Counted from the first letter of the stretch, positions 20,909 through 28,772 are shown. The stretch is DNA of 64,000 nt from Stutzerimonas stutzeri (GCF_002890915.1 NZ_POUT01000007.1:210798-274797), one strand, 5' to 3'. The notes: generated by a model not told the origin, from the letters alone. Program-made: numbers and translations.

Positions 20909-21592
20909 TCACTCGAACTGCTCGAGGCGCTGGCGGTCGAGGATGGTGATCTGCCGGCCTTCCTGGGTGATGATCCCTTCGTCGATCAGCCGGCGGATGA
21001 TCCGCGAGAAGGTCTCCGGCTGGATCGACAGGTGCCCGGCGACCAGTTGCTTGGCCATCGGCAGTTCGAAGCTGTTGCTGCCGTCCTTGACCCGCGCCAG
21101 TTGCGTCAGCAGATAGCGCACCACGCGGTGGGTGGCGTTCTTCAGCGACAGCGTCTCGATCTCGTTGATGCGCTGGTGCAGGCGCACGCAGAGCTTGCCG
21201 AGCAGGGCGAAGGACAGCCGCTGGTTGGCCTCCAGCAGGCGCATGTAGGCGGCGTTGGAGAAGCGGTAGACCTGCGATGGGCACACCGCCTGCGCCGAGG
21301 CGACGTAGTTGGGCGTGTCCATCAGCATCATGGCTTCGGCGAAGGTCTGGCGGTTGCCGATGACCTCGAAGACCTTTTCCTGGCCGTCCGGGGTCAGGCG
21401 GTAGACCTTCACCGCGCCGGAAATGACGAAGTAGAAGCTGTGCGCCGGTTCGCCCTGGTGGAACAGGTTGTCGCCCTTGTCCAGGTTGAGCAACTGGCTG
21501 GAATTGAGCAGTTCCTCCATCTGTTCCTCGTTCAATGGCTCGAACAGGTGATGGCTGCGGAGAATCTGGTGGTGTACGCGGTGAAGCACCAT
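20909..21592 (-). CDS. dnr: CRP/FNR-family NO-responsive regulator Dnr (DnrD type)
   Basis: A 227-residue CRP/FNR regulator: a cyclic-nucleotide-binding-type beta barrel (residues 15-120), a dimer helix and a C-terminal helix-turn-helix (HLSIQPETFSRIIRRLIDEG). It lacks the N-terminal cysteines that hold the FNR iron-sulfur cluster, which is the DNR pattern; DNR proteins sense NO through heme and bind the FNR-like boxes seen here. It lies in the run ytfE-dnrO-dnr-dnrP on the minus strand. It is probably the main activator of nirS, nirQ and norC. Confidence 0.92.
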   Translation of the reverse strand: MVLHRVHHQILRSHHLFEPLNEEQMEELLNSSQLLNLDKGDNLFHQGEPAHSFYFVISGAVKVYRLTPDGQEKVFEVIGNRQTFAEAMMLMDTPNYVASAQAVCPSQVYRFSNAAYMRLLEANQRLSFALLGKLCVRLHQRINEIETLSLKNATHRVVRYLLTQLARVKDGSNSFELPMAKQLVAGHLSIQPETFSRIIRRLIDEGIITQEGRQITILDRQRLEQFE

Positions 21593-21667
21593 GCAAGGCG
21601 TCCTGTTTCTAGTTGAGCGATGACGACACAGCCTAGCGCATATGCCATCGGGAAAGCAGGCCAGACC

Positions 21668-21681
21668 GCGATGACGATCAA
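21668..21681 (-). promoter_or_regulatory. possible degenerate FNR/DNR box upstream of dnr
   Basis: On the minus strand this reads TTGAT-CGTC-ATCGC: the first half-site is perfect and the second has two mismatches. It lies 75 bases upstream of the dnr start. It could support control by ANR or self-control, but it is weak. Confidence 0.35.
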
Positions 21682-21710
21682 GGGCTGGCGAGCGGGCTCA
21701 TTCGTTCTAT

Positions 21711-22226
21711 TTAGTGGAGGCGGGCGCCGAAACCGTCGCGCCAGAGCGGTTCGTCGAACAGCTGCGGATAGTGCTCGAGCGCGCTGGCGATGCGCGCGAG
21801 GGCCTGCTCGCGCCGGCCGGCTTCAGGCAGCGTCGCCGCGCCTTGCAGCAGCTCGGCCAGCAGCCCGTGCAGGGCGGCGTCGGCCGCCGCGGGCAACTGG
21901 CAGTTGGCGACGAGGTAGCCGGCCGCGGCTTCGATGTCGTGGCGCAGGGCCGTGGCCTGGTCGTCGCCCAGCGGCTGCTGCGGATCATGCGGCAGGTTGC
22001 GCTCCAGGGCCTCGTGGATACGCGTCATGCCCTCACGCAGCGCGGCGTCGGTGGCCCAGCGTTCGCCGCTCGCCACGCCGGCCAAGGGCGCATGCGCCTG
22101 GCCGTGGTCATGCGCGACGGCGGCCTGCGCCGTGCCGGCGACCATGCTCAGCGCGAACGTGCTGGCGGTTGCGACCATCGTGGCCATCGCCAGGCCCCAG
22201 GCCATCGGTTGCAGGTACTGCTTCAT
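21711..22226 (-). CDS. DnrO-like periplasmic protein of unknown function
   Basis: A 171-residue protein with an N-terminal signal peptide or helix (to about residue 35, AQAA-VAHDHG), then a histidine-containing linker and an all-helical domain. I do not recognise a catalytic domain. A gene called dnrO occurs at this place beside dnr in some denitrifying pseudomonads, and the match is by position and character only. AGAGGA precedes the ATG. It lies 51 bases downstream of ytfE and 118 bases upstream of dnr, all on one strand, so it may be in the NorR-driven transcript. Confidence 0.6.
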   Translation of the reverse strand: MKQYLQPMAWGLAMATMVATASTFALSMVAGTAQAAVAHDHGQAHAPLAGVASGERWATDAALREGMTRIHEALERNLPHDPQQPLGDDQATALRHDIEAAAGYLVANCQLPAAADAALHGLLAELLQGAATLPEAGRREQALARIASALEHYPQLFDEPLWRDGFGARLH

Positions 22227-22277
22227 GGGCGAATCCTCTTGGCGCGTTTGGCGCGGTGCCGATGGGCGGCGCGGCGG

Positions 22278-22946
22278 TCAGCCGGCCTCGGCATTGCGGA
22301 ACAGGATGTTGTTTTCCAGGTGGATGTGCTGCATCAGGTCGCTGCGCAGCTCCTCGAGCCCGCGGTACAGCGCGCGCCAGGTGTTGCAGGCGTTGGCCGG
22401 CGGGGTGATGTCGTTGGTCAGCGCGGCCAGCCGCTCCAGGGCCTCGCCATGCTGCTGGTGCTCATAGCGCATCACCGAGATCGGCCCCTGGGCCTGCGGG
22501 AAGCCGATGCCGCGCTGCAGCATGGGGAAGAGGATCTGCTCCTCCTTGAGCATATGGCTCTCCAGCTCCTGCTGCATGGTCCACAGGTGCTCGGCCAGCC
22601 CGTTCGGGCATTCCGGGCGGCTGCCGTGGACGTGCTCGACCCGGTTGGCCAGGCGGATCAGCTCCGGGAACTGGTCGCGGTGGCGCTCATGGAAATTCTC
22701 GAGGATGTGTTCGATCAGCTGGTTGGCCGGCGCGCTGCGCCAGTCCGGCGCAGCGTCGCCGTGATCGCTGAGGGCCGCCAGTTCGGCCGCGATCTGCTCG
22801 GCATCGAGGCCATGCTGGGCGGCGGCCTCGCGCAGCGGGACATTGCCGCCGCAGCAGAAATCCAGCTTGTACTGGCGCAGCACGCGGGTTGCGCCGGGGA
22901 TCGAGCAGGCCAGGCTGCCCAGGGTTTGATCGATCGTAGAGGTCAT
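22278..22946 (-). CDS. ytfE: YtfE/ScdA/NorA di-iron protein
   Basis: A 222-residue protein with the N-terminal ScdA_N domain (DFCCGG, residues 29-34) and a C-terminal hemerythrin-like four-helix bundle rich in His and Glu (HILENFHERHRDQF, MRYEHQQHGEAL, MQHIHLENN) for a di-iron site. Such proteins repair nitrosylated Fe-S clusters or handle NO; the homologue NorA lies beside norR in Ralstonia eutropha. It is divergent from norR, with a sigma-54 promoter and NorR sites in between. Confidence 0.92.
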   Translation of the reverse strand: MTSTIDQTLGSLACSIPGATRVLRQYKLDFCCGGNVPLREAAAQHGLDAEQIAAELAALSDHGDAAPDWRSAPANQLIEHILENFHERHRDQFPELIRLANRVEHVHGSRPECPNGLAEHLWTMQQELESHMLKEEQILFPMLQRGIGFPQAQGPISVMRYEHQQHGEALERLAALTNDITPPANACNTWRALYRGLEELRSDLMQHIHLENNILFRNAEAG

Positions 22947-22979
22947 GGCGATGCTTCCAGGGATGGTTGAGCGGTTCGT

Positions 22980-22995
22980 TGCATGCCCTGTGCCA
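22980..22995 (-). promoter_or_regulatory. sigma-54 promoter for ytfE
   Basis: On the minus strand this reads TGGCACAGGGCATGCA: GG and GC are ten bases apart, the -24/-12 spacing required for sigma-54, and TGGCAC matches the -24 consensus. Transcription would start near 22969, giving a short leader to ytfE at 22946. Confidence 0.82.
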
Positions 22996-23036
22996 TTTCT
23001 AACCTATTGATTTTCAATGTTTTTAAAGAAAGGTGT

Positions 23037-23049
23037 GGTGATAGTGACC
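23037..23049. promoter_or_regulatory. NorR site 1 (GGT-N7-ACC)
   Basis: GGTGATAGTGACC fits the NorR enhancer consensus GGT-N7-ACC. It is the site nearest the ytfE sigma-54 promoter, about 75 bases upstream of the predicted start. Confidence 0.78.
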
Positions 23050-23061
23050 CTCAGCGGATAT

Positions 23062-23074
23062 GGTTTAAAAAACC
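23062..23074. promoter_or_regulatory. NorR site 2 (GGT-N7-ACC)
   Basis: GGTTTAAAAAACC fits GGT-N7-ACC and is also a near-perfect palindrome. It is 25 bases from site 1, and lies inside a larger inverted repeat (ACCCTCA 23047-23053 with TGAGGGT 23076-23082). Confidence 0.8.
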
Positions 23075-23079
23075 TTGAG

Positions 23080-23092
23080 GGTAACTCGTACC
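23080..23092. promoter_or_regulatory. NorR site 3, touching the norR start codon
   Basis: GGTAACTCGTACC fits GGT-N7-ACC and ends one base before the norR ATG (23093). It overlaps the likely norR ribosome-binding region (GAGGG 23077-23081), so NorR may limit its own expression. Confidence 0.75.
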
Positions 23093-24619
23093 ATGATGGA
23101 AGAAGCGCTGCTCGCCGACCTGATCACCGAACTGCCCAACGCCGTGCGCCTGCAGCGGCTGGTGCAGACCCTGCACCAGCGCTTTCGCTGCGGCGCGGTG
23201 GTGCTGCTGCGGCTGGACGACGACAGCCTGCGTCCGCTGGCGGCGGTAGGGCTGGTGCAGGAGGCGCTCGGCCGGCGCTTCGTCGTCGCCCAGCACCCGC
23301 GCCTGGCGGCGATCCTTTCCCAGCGCGAGCCGACCTGGTTCGAGCCGGACAGCCGCCTGCCCGACCCCTACGACGGCCTGCTCGACGAGCACGTCGGCGA
23401 ACCGCTGCCGGTGCATGACTGCATGGGCGTCAGCCTCTTCGTCGAAGGCAAGCTGTGGGGCGCGCTGACCCTGGATGCGCTGCATGCCGGCACCTTCGAC
23501 GACGACGCCCGCCGCGACCTGCAGCGCTACACCCTGGTGATCGAGGCGGCGGTGCGGGTGACCCGCCTGGAACACGAGAACCGCGGCCTGCGCCTGGCGC
23601 GCAGCGACGCGCTGGAAACCACGCTGATGCAGGAGGAGGGCGAGATCCTCGGCCAGAGCGAGGCGATCCGCGAACTGCTGCGCGAACTGCAGGTGGTGGC
23701 CGATTCCGAACTGCCGGTGCTGCTGCTCGGCGAGACCGGGGTCGGCAAGGAGCTGTTCGCGCGCTGGCTGCACCGCCATTCGCGGCGGCGCAACAAGCCG
23801 CTGGTGCACGTCAACTGCGCGGCGCTGCCCGAGTCGCTGGCCGAGAGCGAGCTATTCGGGCACGTCAAGGGCGCCTTCTCCGGCGCCACCACCGACCGCC
23901 CCGGGCGCTTCGATGCGGCCAACGGCGGCACGCTGCTGCTCGACGAGGTCGGCGAGCTGCCGCTGACGGTGCAGGCCAAGCTGCTGCGCACCCTGCAGAA
24001 CGGCGAGATCCAGCGCCTGGGCGCGGACAAGCCGCGACAAGTCGACGTGCGGATCATCGCCGCGACCAACCGCAACCTGCGCGACAGCGTGCGCGAAGGG
24101 CACTTCCGCGCCGACCTCTACCATCGGCTGTCGGTCTACCCGGCGCCGATCCCGCCGCTGCGCGAACGCGACAACGACGTGCTGATCCTTGCCGGGCATT
24201 TCCTCGAGCTCAACCGCGCGCGCCTGGGGTTGCGCAGCATGCGCCTGTCGCCGGCCGCCGAGCGCGCGTTGCTGGGCTACGCCTGGCCGGGCAACGTTCG
24301 CGAACTGGAGCATGTGATCAGCCGTGCGGCGCTGCGCCTGCTCAGCCGGGGCGCCTCGCGCGGCGAGATTCTCACCCTCGAGCCCGAGCTGCTGGACCTG
24401 GACAGCCGCGCCGCAGGCGTCGAGCCGGCCAGCGTGGCGGAGGCGCCGGCGGCGGCCGACGAGATACTGCCGCTGCGCCAGACGGTGGACGCCAGCCAGC
24501 GCCAGGCGATCGTCCGTGCGCTGGAGGCCAGCAACGAGAACTGGGCGCAGGCGGCGCGGTTGCTGGATGTCGACCCGAGCAACCTGCACAAGCTGGCGCG
24601 GCGGCTGAAGCTCAAGTAG
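23093..24619 (+). CDS. norR: NO-responsive sigma-54 activator NorR
   Basis: A 508-residue bacterial enhancer-binding protein: an N-terminal GAF domain (about 1-170) that holds the NO-sensing non-heme iron in NorR, a central AAA+ domain with Walker A GETGVGKE and the sigma-54 contact loop GAFSGA (a Ser variant of GAFTGA), Walker B LLLDEVGEL, and a C-terminal Fis-type helix-turn-helix (NWAQAARLLDVDPSNLHKLARR). ATG 23093 lies just after NorR site 3. It is divergent from ytfE, the apparent target. Confidence 0.94.
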   Translation: MMEEALLADLITELPNAVRLQRLVQTLHQRFRCGAVVLLRLDDDSLRPLAAVGLVQEALGRRFVVAQHPRLAAILSQREPTWFEPDSRLPDPYDGLLDEHVGEPLPVHDCMGVSLFVEGKLWGALTLDALHAGTFDDDARRDLQRYTLVIEAAVRVTRLEHENRGLRLARSDALETTLMQEEGEILGQSEAIRELLRELQVVADSELPVLLLGETGVGKELFARWLHRHSRRRNKPLVHVNCAALPESLAESELFGHVKGAFSGATTDRPGRFDAANGGTLLLDEVGELPLTVQAKLLRTLQNGEIQRLGADKPRQVDVRIIAATNRNLRDSVREGHFRADLYHRLSVYPAPIPPLRERDNDVLILAGHFLELNRARLGLRSMRLSPAAERALLGYAWPGNVRELEHVISRAALRLLSRGASRGEILTLEPELLDLDSRAAGVEPASVAEAPAAADEILPLRQTVDASQRQAIVRALEASNENWAQAARLLDVDPSNLHKLARRLKLK

Positions 24620-24693
24620 CGCCGCCCGGCGGCAGGCGACGTCGGGCGCCCGCCATGGTCTAACCTCAGGTCGTCACTTACGAGGAGAGCTTC

Positions 24694-24903
24694 ATGGCCC
24701 TGAACCAGAACGAATTCGACGCGCTGCTCAACGAAGCGCAAGCCTTCGCCGAGCGGGCCGCCAGCGAAAACAACCCACTGCACTACCGCGACGCCTTCCT
24801 CGCCAGCCTCAAGGCCATGCGCCTGCTGGGCGAGGAGTCCGGCGCCTGGCGCCAGATGGTCGCCCGCGCCACCGAGGAATTCGAGGGGGACGAAGGGATC
24901 TGA
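24694..24903 (+). CDS. hypothetical protein, 69 residues
   Basis: A small acidic, helical protein with no signal or membrane segment that I do not recognise. GAGGAGAG precedes the ATG with good spacing, and codon use resembles its neighbours, so I consider it real. It follows norR by 74 bases on the same strand and precedes the ubiUVT promoter. Confidence 0.65.
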   Translation: MALNQNEFDALLNEAQAFAERAASENNPLHYRDAFLASLKAMRLLGEESGAWRQMVARATEEFEGDEGI

Positions 24904-24985
24904 CGCGGGCGCGCGGGCCAGCGCGGCTGGCCGGCAGGCGCGCTGCACTGCTGCCTTTCGTCGCAGTTGCCGTGGCCGTTCAATC

Positions 24986-24999
24986 TTGACCCTCATCAA
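24986..24999 (+). promoter_or_regulatory. FNR/DNR box for ubiUVT
   Basis: TTGACCCTCATCAA fits TTGAY-N4-ATCAA. It lies 111 bases upstream of the ubiU start and links anaerobic ubiquinone synthesis to low oxygen or NO. Confidence 0.8.
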
Positions 25000-25110
25000 T
25001 GCTGGCCACAGGTCAGCTGCCTAGACTGCCGGCTGTTTTTTCCGTTCAGCCGAACGACCGCCGCGCTGCCTCTGCGCGGCGCGCATGTACCCGAATGTCT
25101 AGGAGTTGCC

Positions 25111-26106
25111 ATGCACCTGGTCTGCCCGGCAGGAAGCCTGCCCGCGCTCAAGGCTGCCGTCCAGCAGGGCGCCGACGCCATCTATGTCGGTTTTCGCGAC
25201 GACACCAATGCCCGCCATTTCGCCGGCCTCAACCTCGATGAGAAGCAGCTCGACAAGGGCTTGCAGCTGATCCGCGAGAAGGGCCGCCAGCTGTACATCG
25301 CGGTCAATACCTATGCCCAGCCGCAGGGCTGGGACCGCTGGCGCCGTGCCGTGGACCAGGCGGCCGACCTGGGCGTCGACGCGCTGATCGCCGCCGACCC
25401 CGGCGTGCTCGGCTACGCCAGCAAGCGTCATCCCAAGCTCAAGCTGCACCTCTCGGTGCAGGGCTCGGCGACCAATGCCGCGGCCCTCGGCTTCTACCAG
25501 GAGCGCTACGGCATCAGCCGCGCGGTATTGCCGCGGGTGCTGTCGCTCAAGCAGGTCAAGCAGGTCGCGGCGAGTAGCCCGGTACCGATCGAGGTGTTCG
25601 CCTTCGGCAGCCTGTGCATCATGGCCGAGGGCCGTTGCCACCTGTCGTCCTATCTCACCGGCGAGTCGCCGAACCTCTGTGGCGTCTGCTCGCCGGCCAA
25701 GGCGGTACGCTGGAGCGAGGAGCCGGAAGGGCTGACCTCGCGGCTGAACAACGTGCTGATCGACCGCTACGCCGAGGGCGAGTCGGCCGGTTACCCGACG
25801 CTGTGCAAGGGCCGCTTCATGGTCAACGGCCAGCGCTTCCACGCGCTGGAAGAACCCACCAGCCTGAACACCCTGGACCTGATTCCGGAACTGGCCGCCA
25901 TCGGCGTCACCGCGATGAAGATCGAAGGGCGCCAACGCAGCCCGGCCTATGTCGAGCAGGTCACCCGGGTCTGGCGCGCGGCGCTGGATGCCTACCTCAA
26001 CGCACCGCAACGCTACGTGGTGCAACCCGCCTGGCGCGACGTGCTGGACGGCCTGTCCGAGGGCTCGCAAACCACCCTGGGTGCTTACCACCGGGCCTGG
26101 CAATGA
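25111..26106 (+). CDS. ubiU: O2-independent ubiquinone hydroxylation protein UbiU (U32 peptidase family)
   Basis: A 331-residue protein of the U32 family (old name YhbU). Four cysteines expected to bind a 4Fe-4S cluster are visible: GSLCIMAEGRC, LCGVC and TLCKGR. With UbiV it carries out the hydroxylation steps of ubiquinone synthesis without oxygen, probably using prephenate. RBS AGGAG precedes ATG 25111; the frame is open upstream but the family begins here. First of three overlapping or abutting genes. Confidence 0.93.
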   Translation: MHLVCPAGSLPALKAAVQQGADAIYVGFRDDTNARHFAGLNLDEKQLDKGLQLIREKGRQLYIAVNTYAQPQGWDRWRRAVDQAADLGVDALIAADPGVLGYASKRHPKLKLHLSVQGSATNAAALGFYQERYGISRAVLPRVLSLKQVKQVAASSPVPIEVFAFGSLCIMAEGRCHLSSYLTGESPNLCGVCSPAKAVRWSEEPEGLTSRLNNVLIDRYAEGESAGYPTLCKGRFMVNGQRFHALEEPTSLNTLDLIPELAAIGVTAMKIEGRQRSPAYVEQVTRVWRAALDAYLNAPQRYVVQPAWRDVLDGLSEGSQTTLGAYHRAWQ

Positions 26107-26120
26107 ACGAGGAGCCAAGC

Positions 26121-27011
26121 ATGAAACTCTCTCTCGGCCCGGTGCTGTTCTACTGGGACCGCCAGCAGACGCTGGATTTCTACGCGAACATGGCGGAACA
26201 GCCGCTGGACGTGATCTACATGGGCGAGACGGTGTGCTCCAAGCGCCGGGCGATGATGCTCGACGACTGGCTGGGCCTGGCCCGCGACCTGGCCGAGGCT
26301 TCCTCGGCGCAACTGGTGCTGTCCGGCCTGACGCTGGTCGAGGCGGCGTCCGAGCTGTCCAGCCTGCGCCGCCTGTGCGACAACGGCGAGCTGCTGGTGG
26401 AGGCCAACGACATGGGCGCGGTGCAGCTGCTGGCCGAGCGCAAGCTGCCCTTCGTCGGCGGCCCGGCGCTGAACCTCTACAACGGCCATGCCCTGGCCGA
26501 ACTGGTGGCCGCCGGGATGATGCGCTGGGTACCGCCGGTGGAAGCCTCCGGTGCGCTGATCAAGAGCGCCCGTGGGCAACTGCACGGGCTGGGCGTCGAG
26601 CTGCCGGAAATCGAGATATTCGCCTACGGCCACCTGCCGCTGGCCTACTCGGCACGCTGCTTCACCGCGCGCGCCGAGAACCGGCCCAAGGACGACTGCC
26701 AGTTCTGCTGCCAGAACTACCCCGAGGGCATTCCGCTGCTCAGTCAGGAAGGCGAGGCGCTGTTCACCATCAACGGCATCCAGACCATGTCCGCGTCGGT
26801 CAGCAACCTGCTCGCCGACTACCAGGGGCTGGTCGACAGCGGCGCCGACCTGCTGCGCCTGAGCCCGCGCGCCGCCGGCATGGAAGAGGTTATCGGCGCC
26901 TTCGACGCGGTGCGCAAGGGCGCGCTGCCGCCGCTGGCGGTGGACGGCTGCAATGGTTATTGGCATGGCCAGCCGGGCATGCTGCGTGCCGAGGAGGCCG
27001 GTCTATGCTGA
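26121..27011 (+). CDS. ubiV: O2-independent ubiquinone hydroxylation protein UbiV (U32 peptidase family)
   Basis: A 296-residue partner of UbiU (old name YhbV). Cluster cysteines are visible: one in GETVCSKRR and three in RCFTARAE and DDCQFCCQNYP. I chose ATG 26121 because GAGGAG (26109-26114) is well placed; ATG 26103 in the same frame overlaps ubiU. Its end overlaps ubiT. Confidence 0.93.
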   Translation: MKLSLGPVLFYWDRQQTLDFYANMAEQPLDVIYMGETVCSKRRAMMLDDWLGLARDLAEASSAQLVLSGLTLVEAASELSSLRRLCDNGELLVEANDMGAVQLLAERKLPFVGGPALNLYNGHALAELVAAGMMRWVPPVEASGALIKSARGQLHGLGVELPEIEIFAYGHLPLAYSARCFTARAENRPKDDCQFCCQNYPEGIPLLSQEGEALFTINGIQTMSASVSNLLADYQGLVDSGADLLRLSPRAAGMEEVIGAFDAVRKGALPPLAVDGCNGYWHGQPGMLRAEEAGLC

Positions 27012-27499
27012 ACCCGCGTACCCATCTGGTGAATCTCGGCGGGCGGCTGCTGCCGCTGGCGGCGAAGACGCCGTTCCTGCTGCAGCGCCTGGCGCTGGAG
27101 CGCAGCCTCAACCAGGTGTTCGCCGAGGCACTGGCCGACGGGGCCTTCGACGTGCTCGACGGCCACTGGATGCGGCTGGAGGTCGCCGACCTCGGCCTGG
27201 CCTGGTGCCTGACCTGCGAGCGCGAGAAGCTGCGCGTCGCCGCCCAGGCACCGGTGCAGGTGACCATCCGCGGCAACTGGCGCGAGTTCCTGTTGCTGGC
27301 CAGCCGCCAGGAGGATCCGGATACGCTGTTCTTCCGTCGCCGCCTGGTCATCGAGGGCGACACCGAACTGGGGCTGGCGATCAAGAACCTGATCGACAGC
27401 CTCGATCCCGATACCCTGCCGGCCTGGCTGTGGAAGCTGTTGCAGGGCGCTGGCGAAGAGGTCGCCCGGGCCGGCAAGGCGCAGGCTGCCGGGGCCTAG
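27005..27499 (+). CDS. ubiT: anaerobic ubiquinone biosynthesis accessory factor UbiT (SCP2 domain)
   Basis: A 164-residue SCP2-type lipid-binding protein (old name YhbT). UbiT is the anaerobic counterpart of UbiJ and is thought to bind quinone intermediates. ATG 27005 overlaps the ubiV stop, so translation is coupled. The ubiUVT set lets the cell keep making ubiquinone for the nitrite and NO respiration encoded around it. Confidence 0.9.
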   Translation: MLNPRTHLVNLGGRLLPLAAKTPFLLQRLALERSLNQVFAEALADGAFDVLDGHWMRLEVADLGLAWCLTCEREKLRVAAQAPVQVTIRGNWREFLLLASRQEDPDTLFFRRRLVIEGDTELGLAIKNLIDSLDPDTLPAWLWKLLQGAGEEVARAGKAQAAGA

Positions 27500-27531
27500 C
27501 GGTCACGCGCCGCCTGTGGCGACGGCCCGCC

Positions 27532-27927
27532 TCAGCAGACGCGCAGCTGGCGCGGGCGCATGCGATCGCTGGCGATGATGCCCTTCAGGTCCTCGAACAG
27601 GGCTTCGGTCTCCGCCTCGCTGCAGTCTTCGCGGTAGCGTTTGCGCAGGCCGTAGCTGCTGAGGGTGATGTGCACGTCGGGGATGACGTTGTGCTGGGCC
27701 AGGCAGGCGCGCGCGCAGTGCAGCGGGCAGCCGTCGATGGCGAGGATCGGGCGTCCGGAGTTGGCCTTGTTGACCAGCGCGGCGACGCGCCCGCCGACGC
27801 CGGCGATGCAGGACATCTCCGCCAGCCCTGCGCGGTCCAGGCGCACCGCCAGGGTATTGGCGAGCTGGGCGACGTTGGAACAACCCGAGCAGGAGTAAAC
27901 CAGGGGGGTGGGCATGGGCTTGCTCAT
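27532..27927 (-). CDS. DGC-domain putative zinc-binding protein
   Basis: A 131-residue cysteine-rich protein with CSGCS near residue 13, a central MSCIAGVGG, the signature DGCPLHCARAC, and a terminal Cys. This matches the DGC (putative zinc-binding) family of unknown function, often found near anaerobic respiration genes. ATG 27927 with AGGAA upstream is chosen; the longer frame has no support. An FNR/DNR box lies 61 bases upstream, so it is probably induced under denitrification. Confidence 0.8.
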   Translation of the reverse strand: MSKPMPTPLVYSCSGCSNVAQLANTLAVRLDRAGLAEMSCIAGVGGRVAALVNKANSGRPILAIDGCPLHCARACLAQHNVIPDVHITLSSYGLRKRYREDCSEAETEALFEDLKGIIASDRMRPRQLRVC

Positions 27928-27988
27928 GGTGTTTTTCCTGACGGCTTCGTGACGGCCGTCATTGTCGCGCCCGTGCCGACGGCTGCCT

Positions 27989-28002
27989 TTGACAGCAATC
28001 AA
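27989..28002 (-). promoter_or_regulatory. FNR/DNR box for the DGC gene
   Basis: TTGACAGCAATCAA, with half-sites TTGAC and ATCAA. It lies between the end of the second dnr-type gene and the DGC gene, 61 bases before the latter's start. Confidence 0.78.
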
Positions 28003-28027
28003 GAACGCTGGGGCAATCCGCCGCAGG

Positions 28028-28705
28028 CTATTCGTCGTAGGTCGCGAGCTTGCTGTTGTCGAGGATCTCGATGCGCCGGCGCTGCACGGAAATGGTTCCG
28101 GCATCGATCAGCCGATGCAGGATGCGCGAGAAGGTCTCCGGCTGGATGCCCAGCTTCGAGGCGATCAGTCGCTTGGGCACGTCGAGCGTGACCACCCCGC
28201 TGCCGTCGTGCTGCGACTGGGCGAGAAAGCGCACTACGCGGTGGCTGGCGTTGGCCAGGGTGAGGGTGTCGATCTCGGTCATGCGCTGATGCAGGCGAAT
28301 GCTCAGGGTTGCGAGGATATCCAGGCAGATGTCCGGCTGCTGTTCGAGCATGCGCCGGTAGTGCGGCCCATTCAGGCTCGCCACCAGGCTCGCCTTGAGC
28401 GCGGTGGCGCTGACCGGATAGCAGGGCGTGCCCTTGAACAGCAGGGCCTCGGCGAACGATTCGCCGGCGCGCATGACTTCCACCAGCTTCTCCTGGCCGT
28501 CGCAGACCACCCGGTGCAGCTTGATCTGGCCGCTGAAGAGGAAATAGAAGCGGTCCGCCTTGTCGCCCTGGTGAAACAGCGAGGCGCCCGTGGGCAGGCG
28601 TTTGAGGTTGGCCGTGGCGCACACCTCCTGCATCGCGGCTTCCGGCAGGCGGCTGAACAGGTGATGGCGGCGCAGCTCGGCAACAAGGGACTTTTCGGTG
28701 AGCAT
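28028..28705 (-). CDS. second Dnr-type CRP/FNR regulator
   Basis: A 225-residue CRP/FNR family protein paralogous to Dnr at 20909-21592. The DNA-binding helix (SKLGIQPETFSRILHRLIDAG) shares the QPETFSRI core with Dnr, so both probably read the same kind of box. It lacks N-terminal Fe-S cysteines. P. stutzeri has several such regulators (DnrD, DnrE, DnrS); adjacency to nrdD suggests DnrS, but I am not sure. GGAGGAA precedes ATG 28705. It is divergent from nrdD. Confidence 0.85.
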   Translation of the reverse strand: MLTEKSLVAELRRHHLFSRLPEAAMQEVCATANLKRLPTGASLFHQGDKADRFYFLFSGQIKLHRVVCDGQEKLVEVMRAGESFAEALLFKGTPCYPVSATALKASLVASLNGPHYRRMLEQQPDICLDILATLSIRLHQRMTEIDTLTLANASHRVVRFLAQSQHDGSGVVTLDVPKRLIASKLGIQPETFSRILHRLIDAGTISVQRRRIEILDNSKLATYDE

Positions 28706-28772
28706 GATTCCTCCCGGAGGAGCGACCGGGTCTTTGAGGCTGCATCCTAGGAGGCAGCGCCCGGATACTTCC

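Noticed and set aside
23007..23017. TTGATTTTCAA as an FNR/DNR box between ytfE and norR
   Set aside because: The half-sites are too close: the box needs TTGAT-N4-ATCAA (14 bases) and this is 11.
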